From Flagellimonas oceanensis (GTDB lineage: Bacteria > Bacteroidota > Bacteroidia > Flavobacteriales > Flavobacteriaceae), in the NCBI RefSeq assembly GCF_003992595.1, contig NZ_RZNA01000045.1, forward strand, positions 40,314 through 104,313: a DNA stretch of 64,000 nt. Reading direction: 5' to 3'. Position numbers and translations under genes: made by a program. The first letter of the stretch is position 1. Each line of letters starts with the position of its first letter. This document shows positions 18,857 through 27,703 of the stretch, one piece after another. The notes beneath the pieces were generated by a model that worked only from the letters and a program-made list of their open reading frames with translations, did no database searches and was not told the DNA's origin.

Positions 18857-18873
18857 TGGCACGGTTTTTTCTG
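18857..18873 (+). promoter_or_regulatory. candidate sigma-54 promoter of the S41 protease gene
   Basis: TGGCACG-GTTT-TTTCT compares with the sigma-54 consensus TGGCACG-N4-TTGCW. The -24 element is perfect. The -12 element lacks the usual G of GC. It would start transcription about 85 nt upstream of the protease ATG. The divergent surE gene lies on the other side. Confidence 0.35.
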
Positions 18874-18968
18874 TATATTAGGGAATTCATACAATTAGAA
18901 ACGACGGATGACGTAATGAAGATTTGACAGTATGAGGTCAGATTATTTCGCTCCAGAAAAATCACATT

Positions 18969-21155
18969 ATGAAAAAGAACTTTATTTTGGCACTTTTGGT
19001 TATTCTTGTTGCAGTAGCCTCCTGCAGTTTTACCAATAAGTCTTTTGATAACGACAACAAGGATAAATTTTTATTGGAATTGATTTCCTACGTATTGGAA
19101 AGAGGGCATTACGAGCCCAAAGAAGTTAATGATAGCTTCAGTTCCAATGTTTTTGATGATTTCATCGAAGTCATCGACCCTACCAAAAGATACTTCCTGG
19201 AAAGTGATATCAGGGAATTTGAAAAATACAGGTTTATGATCGATGATGAGATCAGAAACACTGATATTGAATTTTTCAACATTGTATATCAACGTTTGAT
19301 GGTACGTATGGAAGAGGCCAAGGAAATCTACAAGGAAGTCCTCTCCACTCCATTTGATTACACCATTGATGAAACCATTGAAATCGATTATGACGATCAA
19401 GAGTTTGCTGCCAACAAAAAGGAGCTTAAAGAACGTTGGAGGAAACAATTGAAATACAATACGTTGGCTGGTTTTGAGAATAAGATAGAAAACAAGTGGC
19501 GTGCATCGATAGTGGAGTCGGGAGGATCTCCCCAAGACGATGATGCCCTTGTGAACGTTTCCTATAACGAAATTCCAAGCAGCATAGATAAAGCACTTAC
19601 AGAAGAAGAAGCCAGAGAAGTCACAAAGAACACTTTGGATGAATTCTTTGATTTTGTGGATGATTTGGAACGTGAAGATTGGTTTGTTCAGTACTTGAAC
19701 ACCATTGTGGAAGAATTTGACCCACATACGTTCTATTTTGCTCCAGAGGAAAAGGAAAAATTCGACATAGGCATGTCAGGTAAGTTTGAAGGAATCGGAG
19801 CTAGACTGCAGAAGAAGCCCGAAGGAGCCAAAATCGTTGAGATTATTTCCGGAGGTCCCGTTTGGAGAGACCAAAGCCTTGAGGTTGGAGATCAAATCCT
19901 CAAAGTGGGGCAAGAAGGAGAAGAACCCATCAATATTGTGGGAATGCGATTGGAAGACGCCATTAAATTGATCAAAGGCCCCGAAGGAACCGTTGTGGAA
20001 CTAACAGTGAGAAAGGTTGATGGCACCATCGAAACAGTTTCCATTACCAGAGATGTAGTGGAATTGGAAGAATCCTACGCAAAATCTGCCACAATTAATG
20101 CTGGCGATCAAAAATACGGACTTATCAACCTTCCAAAATTCTATGTGGATTTTGAAGATTATGCCGAAAGAAATGCTGCCACGGACGTTGCCAAGGAATT
20201 GGAACGCCTCAAAGAAGCTGGAGCAGAGGGTATCATATTGGATTTGCGTGATAATGGGGGAGGATCATTGAAAACCGTTGTGGAAATGGCGGGATTGTTC
20301 ATCAAAGATGGTCCCATCGTCCAAGTGCGTTCCTCTGGTCAGCGCAAGGAAGTTCATGAGGACAAGGACGAGCGCATTCAATGGGATGGACCATTGGTTA
20401 TCTTGGTAAACGAACTATCCGCATCCGCATCTGAAATATTGGCCGCGGCCATGCAGGATTATAAGCGAGCCGTAATTATCGGTAGCAAACAAACTTTCGG
20501 AAAAGGAACCGTTCAAAACGTGATTCCTTTGGACAACATTGTTCGTGGCAACGACCATGGGGATTTGGGGGCCATTAAATTGACCACCCAAAAATTCTAC
20601 AGGATCAATGGAGGTTCCACTCAGTTGGAAGGTGTAAAAAGTGATATCGTGGTTCCAGACAGGTACAGCTATATCGATTTGGGCGAACGCGATCAACAAA
20701 ACCCATTGGGTTGGGATAAAATCACACCTGCCGACTATAAAGTTTGGGATGGGTACATCGATTTTGATGAAGCTGTGAAAAGCAGTAAGGAACGCATGGC
20801 AAAAAATGAGCAAATAAGGCTTATTGAAGAAAATGCCAAGTGGCTAAAGGAACAGCAAGATGAAAACTTGATTTCCTTGAATTACGATGCTTACGTAAGC
20901 AAGGAAAAAGAAGCCAAAAAACGCTCTGAAAAATTCAAAAGCCTAAGGGATTACGATTCCAGACTTACTTTCAGTTCCTTGCAATACGAACAGGAGTTGT
21001 TCACTCAGGATTCTGTGCTCAGGGAAAAAAGAGACAGATGGCACAAAGATTTGGCGCGTGACATTTATGTGGAAGAAGCCGTGAACGTACTCAAAGACCT
21101 TCACAAGAACAATATCAAGAAAAAAGAGAACGAATTGGCTAGCGTAAAAGGATAG
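18969..21155 (+). CDS. carboxy-terminal processing peptidase (Prc/Tsp, S41) lipoprotein
   Basis: At 728 aa it has the long Prc/Tsp architecture. The lipoprotein signal ends at Cys19 (VAVASC). An N-terminal helical Tsp domain spans about 30-260, a PDZ domain about 265-345 (FEGIGARLQ, GPVWRDQSLEVGDQIL), the S41 core about 375-560 and a DUF3340-like C-terminal domain follows. The catalytic Ser lies in ELSASASEILA (near 485) and the Lys in SKQTFGKGTVQ (near 510). It trims periplasmic or outer-membrane proteins from their C-termini. It is monocistronic with its own terminator. Confidence 0.93.
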   Translation: MKKNFILALLVILVAVASCSFTNKSFDNDNKDKFLLELISYVLERGHYEPKEVNDSFSSNVFDDFIEVIDPTKRYFLESDIREFEKYRFMIDDEIRNTDIEFFNIVYQRLMVRMEEAKEIYKEVLSTPFDYTIDETIEIDYDDQEFAANKKELKERWRKQLKYNTLAGFENKIENKWRASIVESGGSPQDDDALVNVSYNEIPSSIDKALTEEEAREVTKNTLDEFFDFVDDLEREDWFVQYLNTIVEEFDPHTFYFAPEEKEKFDIGMSGKFEGIGARLQKKPEGAKIVEIISGGPVWRDQSLEVGDQILKVGQEGEEPINIVGMRLEDAIKLIKGPEGTVVELTVRKVDGTIETVSITRDVVELEESYAKSATINAGDQKYGLINLPKFYVDFEDYAERNAATDVAKELERLKEAGAEGIILDLRDNGGGSLKTVVEMAGLFIKDGPIVQVRSSGQRKEVHEDKDERIQWDGPLVILVNELSASASEILAAAMQDYKRAVIIGSKQTFGKGTVQNVIPLDNIVRGNDHGDLGAIKLTTQKFYRINGGSTQLEGVKSDIVVPDRYSYIDLGERDQQNPLGWDKITPADYKVWDGYIDFDEAVKSSKERMAKNEQIRLIEENAKWLKEQQDENLISLNYDAYVSKEKEAKKRSEKFKSLRDYDSRLTFSSLQYEQELFTQDSVLREKRDRWHKDLARDIYVEEAVNVLKDLHKNNIKKKENELASVKG

Positions 21156-21174
21156 TCATATCGATAATATATTT

Positions 21175-21206
21175 AAAAAGCCAACTTGAAAGAGTTGGCT
21201 TTTTTT
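21175..21206 (+). terminator. Rho-independent terminator
   Basis: AAAAAGCCAACT-TGAAAG-AGTTGGCTTTTTTT follows the S41 protease stop codon by about 20 nt. Confidence 0.88.
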
Positions 21207-21248
21207 ATGCAACTTTGGCCGATGAATTTCCAACAAGTGTGGGATCAA

Positions 21249-22046
21249 ATGAAGAATAGGACCATTTATGCCTTGCTCATGGCGCTATGCATTATAGGGT
21301 TTTGGGTGTTCGATAATTTTTATACCCCTGCCACATATTCCAATACCAAAGAGCCGGATATTGACCTGAATGAATCCAACTTTTTACCAAGCTCCACAAC
21401 TGGGGAAATCGTAAGGCACAACTATTACATACTTTCTTACAGTGAAGCCCATGAACAGGCGGAGTGGGTAGCATACACCCTAAAAAAAGAGCATCTAACT
21501 TATGATGACAGGAAACGTCCCTATTTTATCGAAGATCCACAGGTACGGACAAAATCCGCGGATTGGCGTAATTACAGAGGTTCGGGATACGATAGGGGGC
21601 ACTTGCTCCCCGCCGGCGATAGACGGTTTTCGGAACAGGCTTACAATGAGACTTTTTACACCAGCAACATCAGTCCGCAGGACAAGGACTTCAATGCCGG
21701 TATTTGGAACCGTTTGGAGCAGAAAGTGCGGTTTTGGTGCAAAAAATATGGTGATATAATGGTGGTAACAGGAGGTGTACTGGAAAATAACTTGATTGAG
21801 ATTGGCGATGAAGATGTGGACGTACCCCGATTTTTTTACAAAATAGTGATGAGGGGGAAGGGCGATGATGCCAAGGTCATCTCATTTTTGATGCCTGCTG
21901 AAGAAACTCGGGAGGAGCTGGAACATTTTGTGGTCTCCATTGATGAGATCGAGACGAAAACGGGCATTGATTTTTTTGAGAAACAACCTGAAGCCTGGCA
22001 ATTGGAAATAGAATCTAAAGTAGATGCCAGTGGATGGAAATTCTAA
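21249..22046 (+). CDS. membrane-anchored DNA/RNA non-specific endonuclease
   Basis: The track starts this frame at a TTG inside the upstream terminator. I prefer the ATG at 21249 (MKNRTIYALLMAL; 265 aa), which gives a basic N-terminus followed by one membrane helix; ATGs at 21207 and 21222 are alternatives. The beta-beta-alpha-metal nuclease domain carries the DRGHLLPAGDRR motif, with its catalytic His, near residue 120, then NISPQDKDFNAGIWNRLE with the Mg-binding Asn. It would degrade nucleic acids in the periplasm. Its stop codon overlaps that of the converging rodA by four bases. Confidence 0.88.
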   Translation: MKNRTIYALLMALCIIGFWVFDNFYTPATYSNTKEPDIDLNESNFLPSSTTGEIVRHNYYILSYSEAHEQAEWVAYTLKKEHLTYDDRKRPYFIEDPQVRTKSADWRNYRGSGYDRGHLLPAGDRRFSEQAYNETFYTSNISPQDKDFNAGIWNRLEQKVRFWCKKYGDIMVVTGGVLENNLIEIGDEDVDVPRFFYKIVMRGKGDDAKVISFLMPAEETREELEHFVVSIDEIETKTGIDFFEKQPEAWQLEIESKVDASGWKF

Positions 22047-23326
22047 ATACCGTCCTTCAAGCGGTTGGAGTCCAGTTTCAGGAAGATGAACAACAGCATC
22101 GTGAAGAAAATCAATCCGGAACCACCGTAACTGAAGAAGGGCAAAGGGACCCCGATGGTGGGCAATAGCCCAATTACCATCCCGATATTGATAAAGTAAT
22201 GGAATACCAAGATCGAAATTACGCCATACCCATACATTCGGCTAAAATCGCTTTTTTGTCGTTCCGCGATGTAAATCAACCGTAAGAAGAACAGGGAGAA
22301 TAATAGAATCACTGCAGAAGTGCCCAAAAAGCCCCACTCTTCGCCCACAGAACTAAAAATATAATCCGTGTGCTGTTCGGGGACAAAATCCCCTTTGGTC
22401 CGTGTGCCCTCCATAAATCCTTTTCCTGCAAACCCACCCGATTCAATGGCTTTTTCCGATTGATAGGTATTGTAACCAATGGTCTTTCGGATTTCATCCA
22501 GCTTTTCCTCATCCTTTTCCAAACTCAACCATAGGGCAAAGCGATCCCTATGCCGTTGTTCAAAAACGTTCTCAAAAACAAAGTTCACAGATAGGGAAAA
22601 GAGTATGGAAACAGCGATTACTCCCAAAACGGGGGCTATCGGGATTTTTACTGAAGCTTTTTTGAAGGTGTAGATCAGTAAAGTCAGTATGATCAATCCA
22701 ATGGCGACCCAAACCGTGCCGAACATTAATGTTGTGGCAAATAACACTACGGCAAAAATGAGGATGCCTAAGTAATAAATGGGAAACCCCTCTCTGAACA
22801 GTACAAAAAAAAGTGAAAAATAAATGAGCGAACTCCCGGGGTCAGGTTGGGGCAAAATCAATAAAGCCGGCAATAGGATAATGGCCACGGCGTATAATTG
22901 ATGTTTTCCCGTTCGTATATCGGTTTGGATATCGCTCAAGAACTTGGCAAGTGCCAAGGAGGTACCCACTTTGGCCAACTCAGATGGTTGAAGATTGAAG
23001 AATCCAAGGTCGTACCATGACGTTGCGCCTGCTATCGTTTTTCCAAAGACAAACAGACCCAAGAGCAAAACAATGGAAACAATATAAAATATGGAGGCAA
23101 AGCGTTCAAAAAAGTGCGATTCCACAAACAGTACAAAGATGATGCCCAATGCAGCAAGGCCTATGAAAAAGAGCTGTTTGCCATACAAAGTTGAAAAATC
23201 AAAAATGGAAGTGCTGGTCTCGCCTACGGAGGTGGAGTAAATATTGAGCCATCCGATAAATACCAAAAGTGCATAGAGGATGACACTGATCCAATCCAAC
23301 CTTCCAAAAGGCCCTTTACCAGTCAT
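22043..23326 (-). CDS. rodA: rod shape-determining protein RodA (SEDS glycosyltransferase)
   Basis: This 427-aa inner-membrane SEDS protein polymerises lipid II for cell elongation with PBP2. About ten helices are visible. Family motifs include FFNLQPSELAKVG near residue 115, LILPQPDPGSSLIY near 155 and the C-terminal GVPLPFFSYGGSGLI near 395. It overlaps the PBP2 gene by 11 bases and is the last gene of the mreBCD-mrdA-rodA unit. Confidence 0.95.
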   Translation of the reverse strand: MTGKGPFGRLDWISVILYALLVFIGWLNIYSTSVGETSTSIFDFSTLYGKQLFFIGLAALGIIFVLFVESHFFERFASIFYIVSIVLLLGLFVFGKTIAGATSWYDLGFFNLQPSELAKVGTSLALAKFLSDIQTDIRTGKHQLYAVAIILLPALLILPQPDPGSSLIYFSLFFVLFREGFPIYYLGILIFAVVLFATTLMFGTVWVAIGLIILTLLIYTFKKASVKIPIAPVLGVIAVSILFSLSVNFVFENVFEQRHRDRFALWLSLEKDEEKLDEIRKTIGYNTYQSEKAIESGGFAGKGFMEGTRTKGDFVPEQHTDYIFSSVGEEWGFLGTSAVILLFSLFFLRLIYIAERQKSDFSRMYGYGVISILVFHYFINIGMVIGLLPTIGVPLPFFSYGGSGLIFFTMLLFIFLKLDSNRLKDGI

Positions 23327-25184
23327 ATTCGTTTATTTCGAAAGGTTCATCACTATACGGTTTGGCATATTCGTGCTCCAAGGTTTTCTCTAGCATTCGT
23401 TTTTCCAAATCTTTTCGTGTAATCTCCCCTTTGATATATTTTTCTATCAAGAGTGAAGCAATATGCCCAGCATAACGTGATCCGTAGTAGCCATTTTCAA
23501 TATATACTGCCAAGGCTATTTGAGGATTTTCAACAGGGGCAAAGGCCACAAAAACAGAGTGGTCCGTTAGCTGCATCCGTTCTCCATCAATACGTATATA
23601 ATTTTCTACTGTACCCGTTTTACCTGCAATATCAATCCCTGGGATTTTAACCCATCTGGCCGTACCGTGATTATACACATTGGCCATACCTTGGATTACG
23701 GGGTCAAAATGTTTTCTGTCAATGGTGGTATAACGGGGTTCCGTGTATTTCGGGTCTATTTTCCCGTTATTTCCTATACTTTTAATCACATGGGGTGTGT
23801 AAAAATATCCACGATTGGCAATGGCAGCTGTCATATTGGCCAATTGTAATGGCGTGGCTGCAATTTCTCCCTGCCCTATGGAATTGGAAATGATGGTGGA
23901 TGCCGCCCATCTGCCATCTCCGTACCATTTGTCGTAATAGGCTACATCTGGAATTCTCCCAGGAGCACCCGTAGGAAGGTCAGTGCCCAAATAATCACCG
24001 AGTCCAAAACTTTTCATATGTTTTTCCCAAACATCCATGCCTTCGTCGGTGGTCTCATATTTATCAAAAATCTTCCGAAATACCCCGGCGAAATAAGCAT
24101 TGCAGGATTGATAGATACCGGAGTTCAAGTCCCTGACACCACCACCGCAATGGCATCCTCTCAGGGTGTTCCCCACGTAAAACCCATGATAACACCTGAA
24201 CTTCGTGTCAGTGTTGATAACTTCTTCTTGTAAACCTATCAAAGCATTTAATGTCTTAAAAGGAGATCCTGGGGAAGGCTGGGCCAAAATGGAACGGTCC
24301 CAAGTGGGTTTGGATATAGTATCGTAATGCAGCTTGCTGTAGTTTTTGGATCGTTGTCTACCTACCAAAAGAGCGGGGTCGTAGGTGGGCCCCGAGATCA
24401 TGGTCAATATCTCGCCTGTTTTTGGCTCAATGGCCACAATGCCACCGCGTTTGCCGTGCATCAATTTTTCTCCGTACTCTTGGAGTGTTTTGTCCAAAGT
24501 GATCTGGATTTCCTTGCCTTGTTGTGGAAGGGTGTCCAATTTTCCATCCTTATACGGTCCAATGTCCCTATTGAAACGGTCTTTTTGAATATGTTTTACC
24601 CCTTTTTGCCCCCGGAGGATTTCCTCATATTGTTTTTCAATGCCTGTGCGCCCCTTCAATTCCCCCGCAACGTAGTAGGGATTGTTTTTAAGGTCCCATT
24701 CGTTGACCTCACTGATATACCCAAGCACATTGGCGGCACTTTTGGTGTTGTAGTAGCGCAACGATCGTTTCTGGATATAAAAGCCCGTAAAATGGCGCAT
24801 TTTTTCCTGAAGCTTGGCATAGTCTTCCTTGGAAAGCTGCGGCACCAAAACCGAAGGTAATCTGGGGGAATACCGTCTCGCTTTTTCCATTTTGGATAGA
24901 AACTCAGGTTTTTCGATTCCCAAGAGGTTACAGAACTCCAAAGTGTCCAAAGGTTTTACTTCCCTTGGGATGACCATCACATCGTATGCCGGTTGATTTC
25001 CCACCAATAGCTTGCCGTTGCGATCGTAGATGTAGCCTCTTTCGGGATAATCATAGACTTTTTTTATGGCAGGATCATCCAGTATTTGGTCCGGCGAAAA
25101 CCGAAACAATTGCAAATAGGATAACCTACCTATGAAGGTGAAACCTATAAGTACAACAACGGATGAGAGCAATAATTTTTTCAT
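23316..25184 (-). CDS. mrdA: penicillin-binding protein 2 (transpeptidase)
   Basis: The ATG at 25184 is preferred over the TTG two codons upstream, giving 622 aa. An N-terminal membrane anchor is followed by the PBP dimerisation/pedestal domain (about 50-220) and the transpeptidase domain. The active-site SxxK is SPFK in QPSPGSPFKT (near 310), SxN is SCN (YQSCNAYF) and KTG lies in AGKTGTVENY (near 530). It crosslinks side-wall peptidoglycan with RodA. The start is about 50 nt downstream of mreD. Confidence 0.95.
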   Translation of the reverse strand: MKKLLLSSVVVLIGFTFIGRLSYLQLFRFSPDQILDDPAIKKVYDYPERGYIYDRNGKLLVGNQPAYDVMVIPREVKPLDTLEFCNLLGIEKPEFLSKMEKARRYSPRLPSVLVPQLSKEDYAKLQEKMRHFTGFYIQKRSLRYYNTKSAANVLGYISEVNEWDLKNNPYYVAGELKGRTGIEKQYEEILRGQKGVKHIQKDRFNRDIGPYKDGKLDTLPQQGKEIQITLDKTLQEYGEKLMHGKRGGIVAIEPKTGEILTMISGPTYDPALLVGRQRSKNYSKLHYDTISKPTWDRSILAQPSPGSPFKTLNALIGLQEEVINTDTKFRCYHGFYVGNTLRGCHCGGGVRDLNSGIYQSCNAYFAGVFRKIFDKYETTDEGMDVWEKHMKSFGLGDYLGTDLPTGAPGRIPDVAYYDKWYGDGRWAASTIISNSIGQGEIAATPLQLANMTAAIANRGYFYTPHVIKSIGNNGKIDPKYTEPRYTTIDRKHFDPVIQGMANVYNHGTARWVKIPGIDIAGKTGTVENYIRIDGERMQLTDHSVFVAFAPVENPQIALAVYIENGYYGSRYAGHIASLLIEKYIKGEITRKDLEKRMLEKTLEHEYAKPYSDEPFEINEYDW

Positions 25185-25238
25185 GACCAACCTATATTCT
25201 TGGACGCTACATATATACCAACGGTAGAAACTACGTTT

Positions 25239-25745
25239 TTATTCGCTTTTTGGACTAAAAAGTGAACTGAATAATACACAAAGTATTAAAGTTACAATAC
25301 CTGTGGTAAAAACTTTTTTCAAAATTAACAGGATATGGGCGATACTTAAAATTTCGAACGAAAAGAATATCAAATGGTGGAATAAAATAAGTAAAGCCAA
25401 AAAGGTAATGCGCTGCACCTTTGTGGTATTCTTGAAACTGAAATTTTGGAAATCATAGTTTACACCAAAACAAAAGCGCATAATAGCGGGACGTGCGTAA
25501 GCAATGGTTACGGATGCCAATGCATTAAGGGCGAGTGTATCCGAGAAAATATCTATGACCACTCCCAACAAAAATGCTGTGAGCATAAAAATGGCCCTGT
25601 TTCCTTTGATGGGATACCAATAAAAGAAGACCACATACACGAATGGATTGATGAATCCCAGAAAGTTCAGGTTGTTGAATATGAGAACTTGTGTGATGAC
25701 CAACAACACAAAACGCAAAATATTTATGATCAGGGTGTTGTTCAT
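25239..25745 (-). CDS. mreD: rod shape-determining protein MreD
   Basis: This 168-aa protein has five to six hydrophobic helices and the family pattern NFLGFINPFVYVVFFYWYP near residue 27 with LGVVIDIFSDTLALNALAS near 60. It overlaps mreC by four bases and precedes PBP2. It is an inner-membrane part of the elongasome. Sequence conservation in MreD is low, so the call relies partly on position. Confidence 0.9.
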   Translation of the reverse strand: MNNTLIINILRFVLLVITQVLIFNNLNFLGFINPFVYVVFFYWYPIKGNRAIFMLTAFLLGVVIDIFSDTLALNALASVTIAYARPAIMRFCFGVNYDFQNFSFKNTTKVQRITFLALLILFHHLIFFSFEILSIAHILLILKKVFTTGIVTLILCVLFSSLFSPKSE

Positions 25746-26554
25746 TCTATCGTTCTGGATTCTAGTTCCTCGATTTCCTCTTTGTCTTTATTTTCTATCA
25801 AGTATACATTTTTGATGTTGGCCATGTCAGAAAACAGTTCCACATCAATATTGTAAAAACTCTGGGCATCATTGAGGTCGTACTTTTTGATGGTGCCGAT
25901 GGGTACGTTTTCCGGAAAAATACTGGACATTCCCCCTGTAACAATGGTGTCACCTACGACTAAGGGAACCAGTCGGGGGATATCAACCAACTGGACAACG
26001 GTATAGTCTTTTGTGTCCCAAATCAAGGAGCCAAAGTATTCGGTACCCTTTATTTTGGCATTGATGTTCGATTTGGTATTGAGTACGCTCTGAACCGTGG
26101 CAAAATTGTTGGATACATTTTCCACGATACCCAAAATGCCATCTGTAGTGATTACGCCCATATCTTGGGCCACACCGTCTTTTTCGCCTTTGTCTATCAG
26201 GACATAGTTTCGGGGCGAGGTAAAACTGTTCTTGATAAGTTTGGCATCCAAAACCTGATATACCGCCAAAGTGGAGTCCAAGGGTTCAACACTGTCATAT
26301 TGGGCATTGAACAACATTTTGCGCAACTGCTGATTTTCCTCTACCAATCTATTGTTCTCCTCTTGCAGGTTGAAATAAGAGGACACATCGGAACCAGCAC
26401 CATAAATGCTTCCCGTGACCCATCGTGAGGAGTTAAAAAACTTGGATTGATGGTAGGTATGCGACCGAATGGTCATCACCAATGCGATAAACGCAAAAAA
26501 CGCATACAGAAATGCATTTCTATAACGTAAAATAAAATTGATGATGCGTTGCAT
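25742..26554 (-). CDS. mreC: rod shape-determining protein MreC
   Basis: The 270-aa protein has a short cytosolic N-terminus, one membrane helix (about 10-28), a coiled coil (YFNLQEENNRLVEENQQLRKML, about 60-85) and a two-lobed beta domain with DKGEKDGVAQDMGVIT and LVVGDTIVTGGMSSIFPENVPIG. It is periplasmic, scaffolding PBP2. It is 65 nt after mreB and overlaps mreD. The acidic C-terminus (ENKDKEEIEELESR) extends beyond the core fold. Confidence 0.95.
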   Translation of the reverse strand: MQRIINFILRYRNAFLYAFFAFIALVMTIRSHTYHQSKFFNSSRWVTGSIYGAGSDVSSYFNLQEENNRLVEENQQLRKMLFNAQYDSVEPLDSTLAVYQVLDAKLIKNSFTSPRNYVLIDKGEKDGVAQDMGVITTDGILGIVENVSNNFATVQSVLNTKSNINAKIKGTEYFGSLIWDTKDYTVVQLVDIPRLVPLVVGDTIVTGGMSSIFPENVPIGTIKKYDLNDAQSFYNIDVELFSDMANIKNVYLIENKDKEEIEELESRTIE

Positions 26555-26619
26555 GCAATCGTATCGTTAAGAAGGTTTTTCAACTCCTTGAAGGTAATAG
26601 AACTGCAAGGATTACAGCG

Positions 26620-27648
26620 CTATTTTATTAAAATACTTTTATAGCGTTCCAGGTTTTTAAGTGCAATACCCGTTCCTCGAACAACCGCTCTCAAAGGGTC
26701 TTCGGCAATGTAAACGGGCAAATCGGTTTTTTGGGAAAGCCTTCTGTCCAGTCCACGGAGCATGGACCCTCCACCTGCTAAATAAATACCTGTATTGTAA
26801 ATATCGGCGGCAAGCTCCGGAGGTGTTTGGGACAAGGTTTCCATAACCGCATCCTCAACACGCAAAATACTTTTATCAAGAGCTTTGGCTATTTCCCGAT
26901 AAGAAACCTGGACTTGCTTGGGTTTTCCCGTCAATAGATCACGACCTTGGATGGATTTATCTTCGGGTGGGGATTTCAAATCCTCTGTGGCCGAACCAAT
27001 TTCTATTTTGATGGCTTCCGCAGTACTTTCACCTACATACAAGTTGTGTTGTGTACGCATGTAATAAATGATATCGTTGGTAAACACATCACCCGCAATT
27101 TTAACGGATTTATCACAAACAATACCTCCTAGTGCGATGACCGCAATTTCCGTGGTACCACCACCTATATCCACGATCATGTTTCCTTTGGGCTGCATAA
27201 TATCGAGACCGATACCAATCGCAGCGGCCATGGGTTCATGGATCAGGTAGACCTCTTTACCGTTTACGCGTTCTGCAGACTCTCGAACCGCACGCATTTC
27301 CACTTCGGTAATCCCGGATGGGATACAAATGACCATGCGCAAAGCAGGTGGGAACCACTTTTTCTTTAACGCCGGAATGTTTTTGATGAACATGCTGATC
27401 ATCTTCTCTGACGCATCAAAGTCAGCGATTACACCGTCTTTCAACGGTCGTATGGTTTTGATGTTTTCATGGGTTTTCCCCTGCATCATATTGGCTTCGC
27501 GGCCCACCGCGATTATTTTTCCTGATACGCGGTCCCTAGCCACAATGGAAGGACTGTCGACAACCACTTTGTCCAAGTGGATGATCAGGGTATTTGCAGT
27601 ACCAAGGTCAATGGCAATTTCCTCGGTCATGAAATCAAAAAATCCCAT
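26620..27648 (-). CDS. mreB: actin-like rod shape-determining protein MreB
   Basis: This 342-aa protein has the normal MreB length and phosphate-binding motifs (DLGTANTLI near residue 15, VDIGGGTTEIAVIALGG near 160, LAGGGSMLRGLDRRL near 290). It forms membrane-associated filaments that guide the RodA-PBP2 synthase. It heads the mreBCD-mrdA-rodA unit and lies about 55 nt after the purH stop region. Confidence 0.97.
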   Translation of the reverse strand: MGFFDFMTEEIAIDLGTANTLIIHLDKVVVDSPSIVARDRVSGKIIAVGREANMMQGKTHENIKTIRPLKDGVIADFDASEKMISMFIKNIPALKKKWFPPALRMVICIPSGITEVEMRAVRESAERVNGKEVYLIHEPMAAAIGIGLDIMQPKGNMIVDIGGGTTEIAVIALGGIVCDKSVKIAGDVFTNDIIYYMRTQHNLYVGESTAEAIKIEIGSATEDLKSPPEDKSIQGRDLLTGKPKQVQVSYREIAKALDKSILRVEDAVMETLSQTPPELAADIYNTGIYLAGGGSMLRGLDRRLSQKTDLPVYIAEDPLRAVVRGTGIALKNLERYKSILIK

Positions 27649-27703
27649 AAAAAAAGCGTCTATTTCGGATTAACGGTAAAATTTATCGGCTAAAGTACTA
27701 AAA

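Noticed and set aside
21186-21248. TTG start of the nuclease given by the ORF track
   Set aside because: It lies inside the terminator hairpin of the S41 protease gene, so it cannot be well translated from a downstream promoter.
24327-24860. 177-codon ORF antisense to the PBP2 gene
   Set aside because: PBP2 motifs are intact on the minus strand. Shadow ORF.
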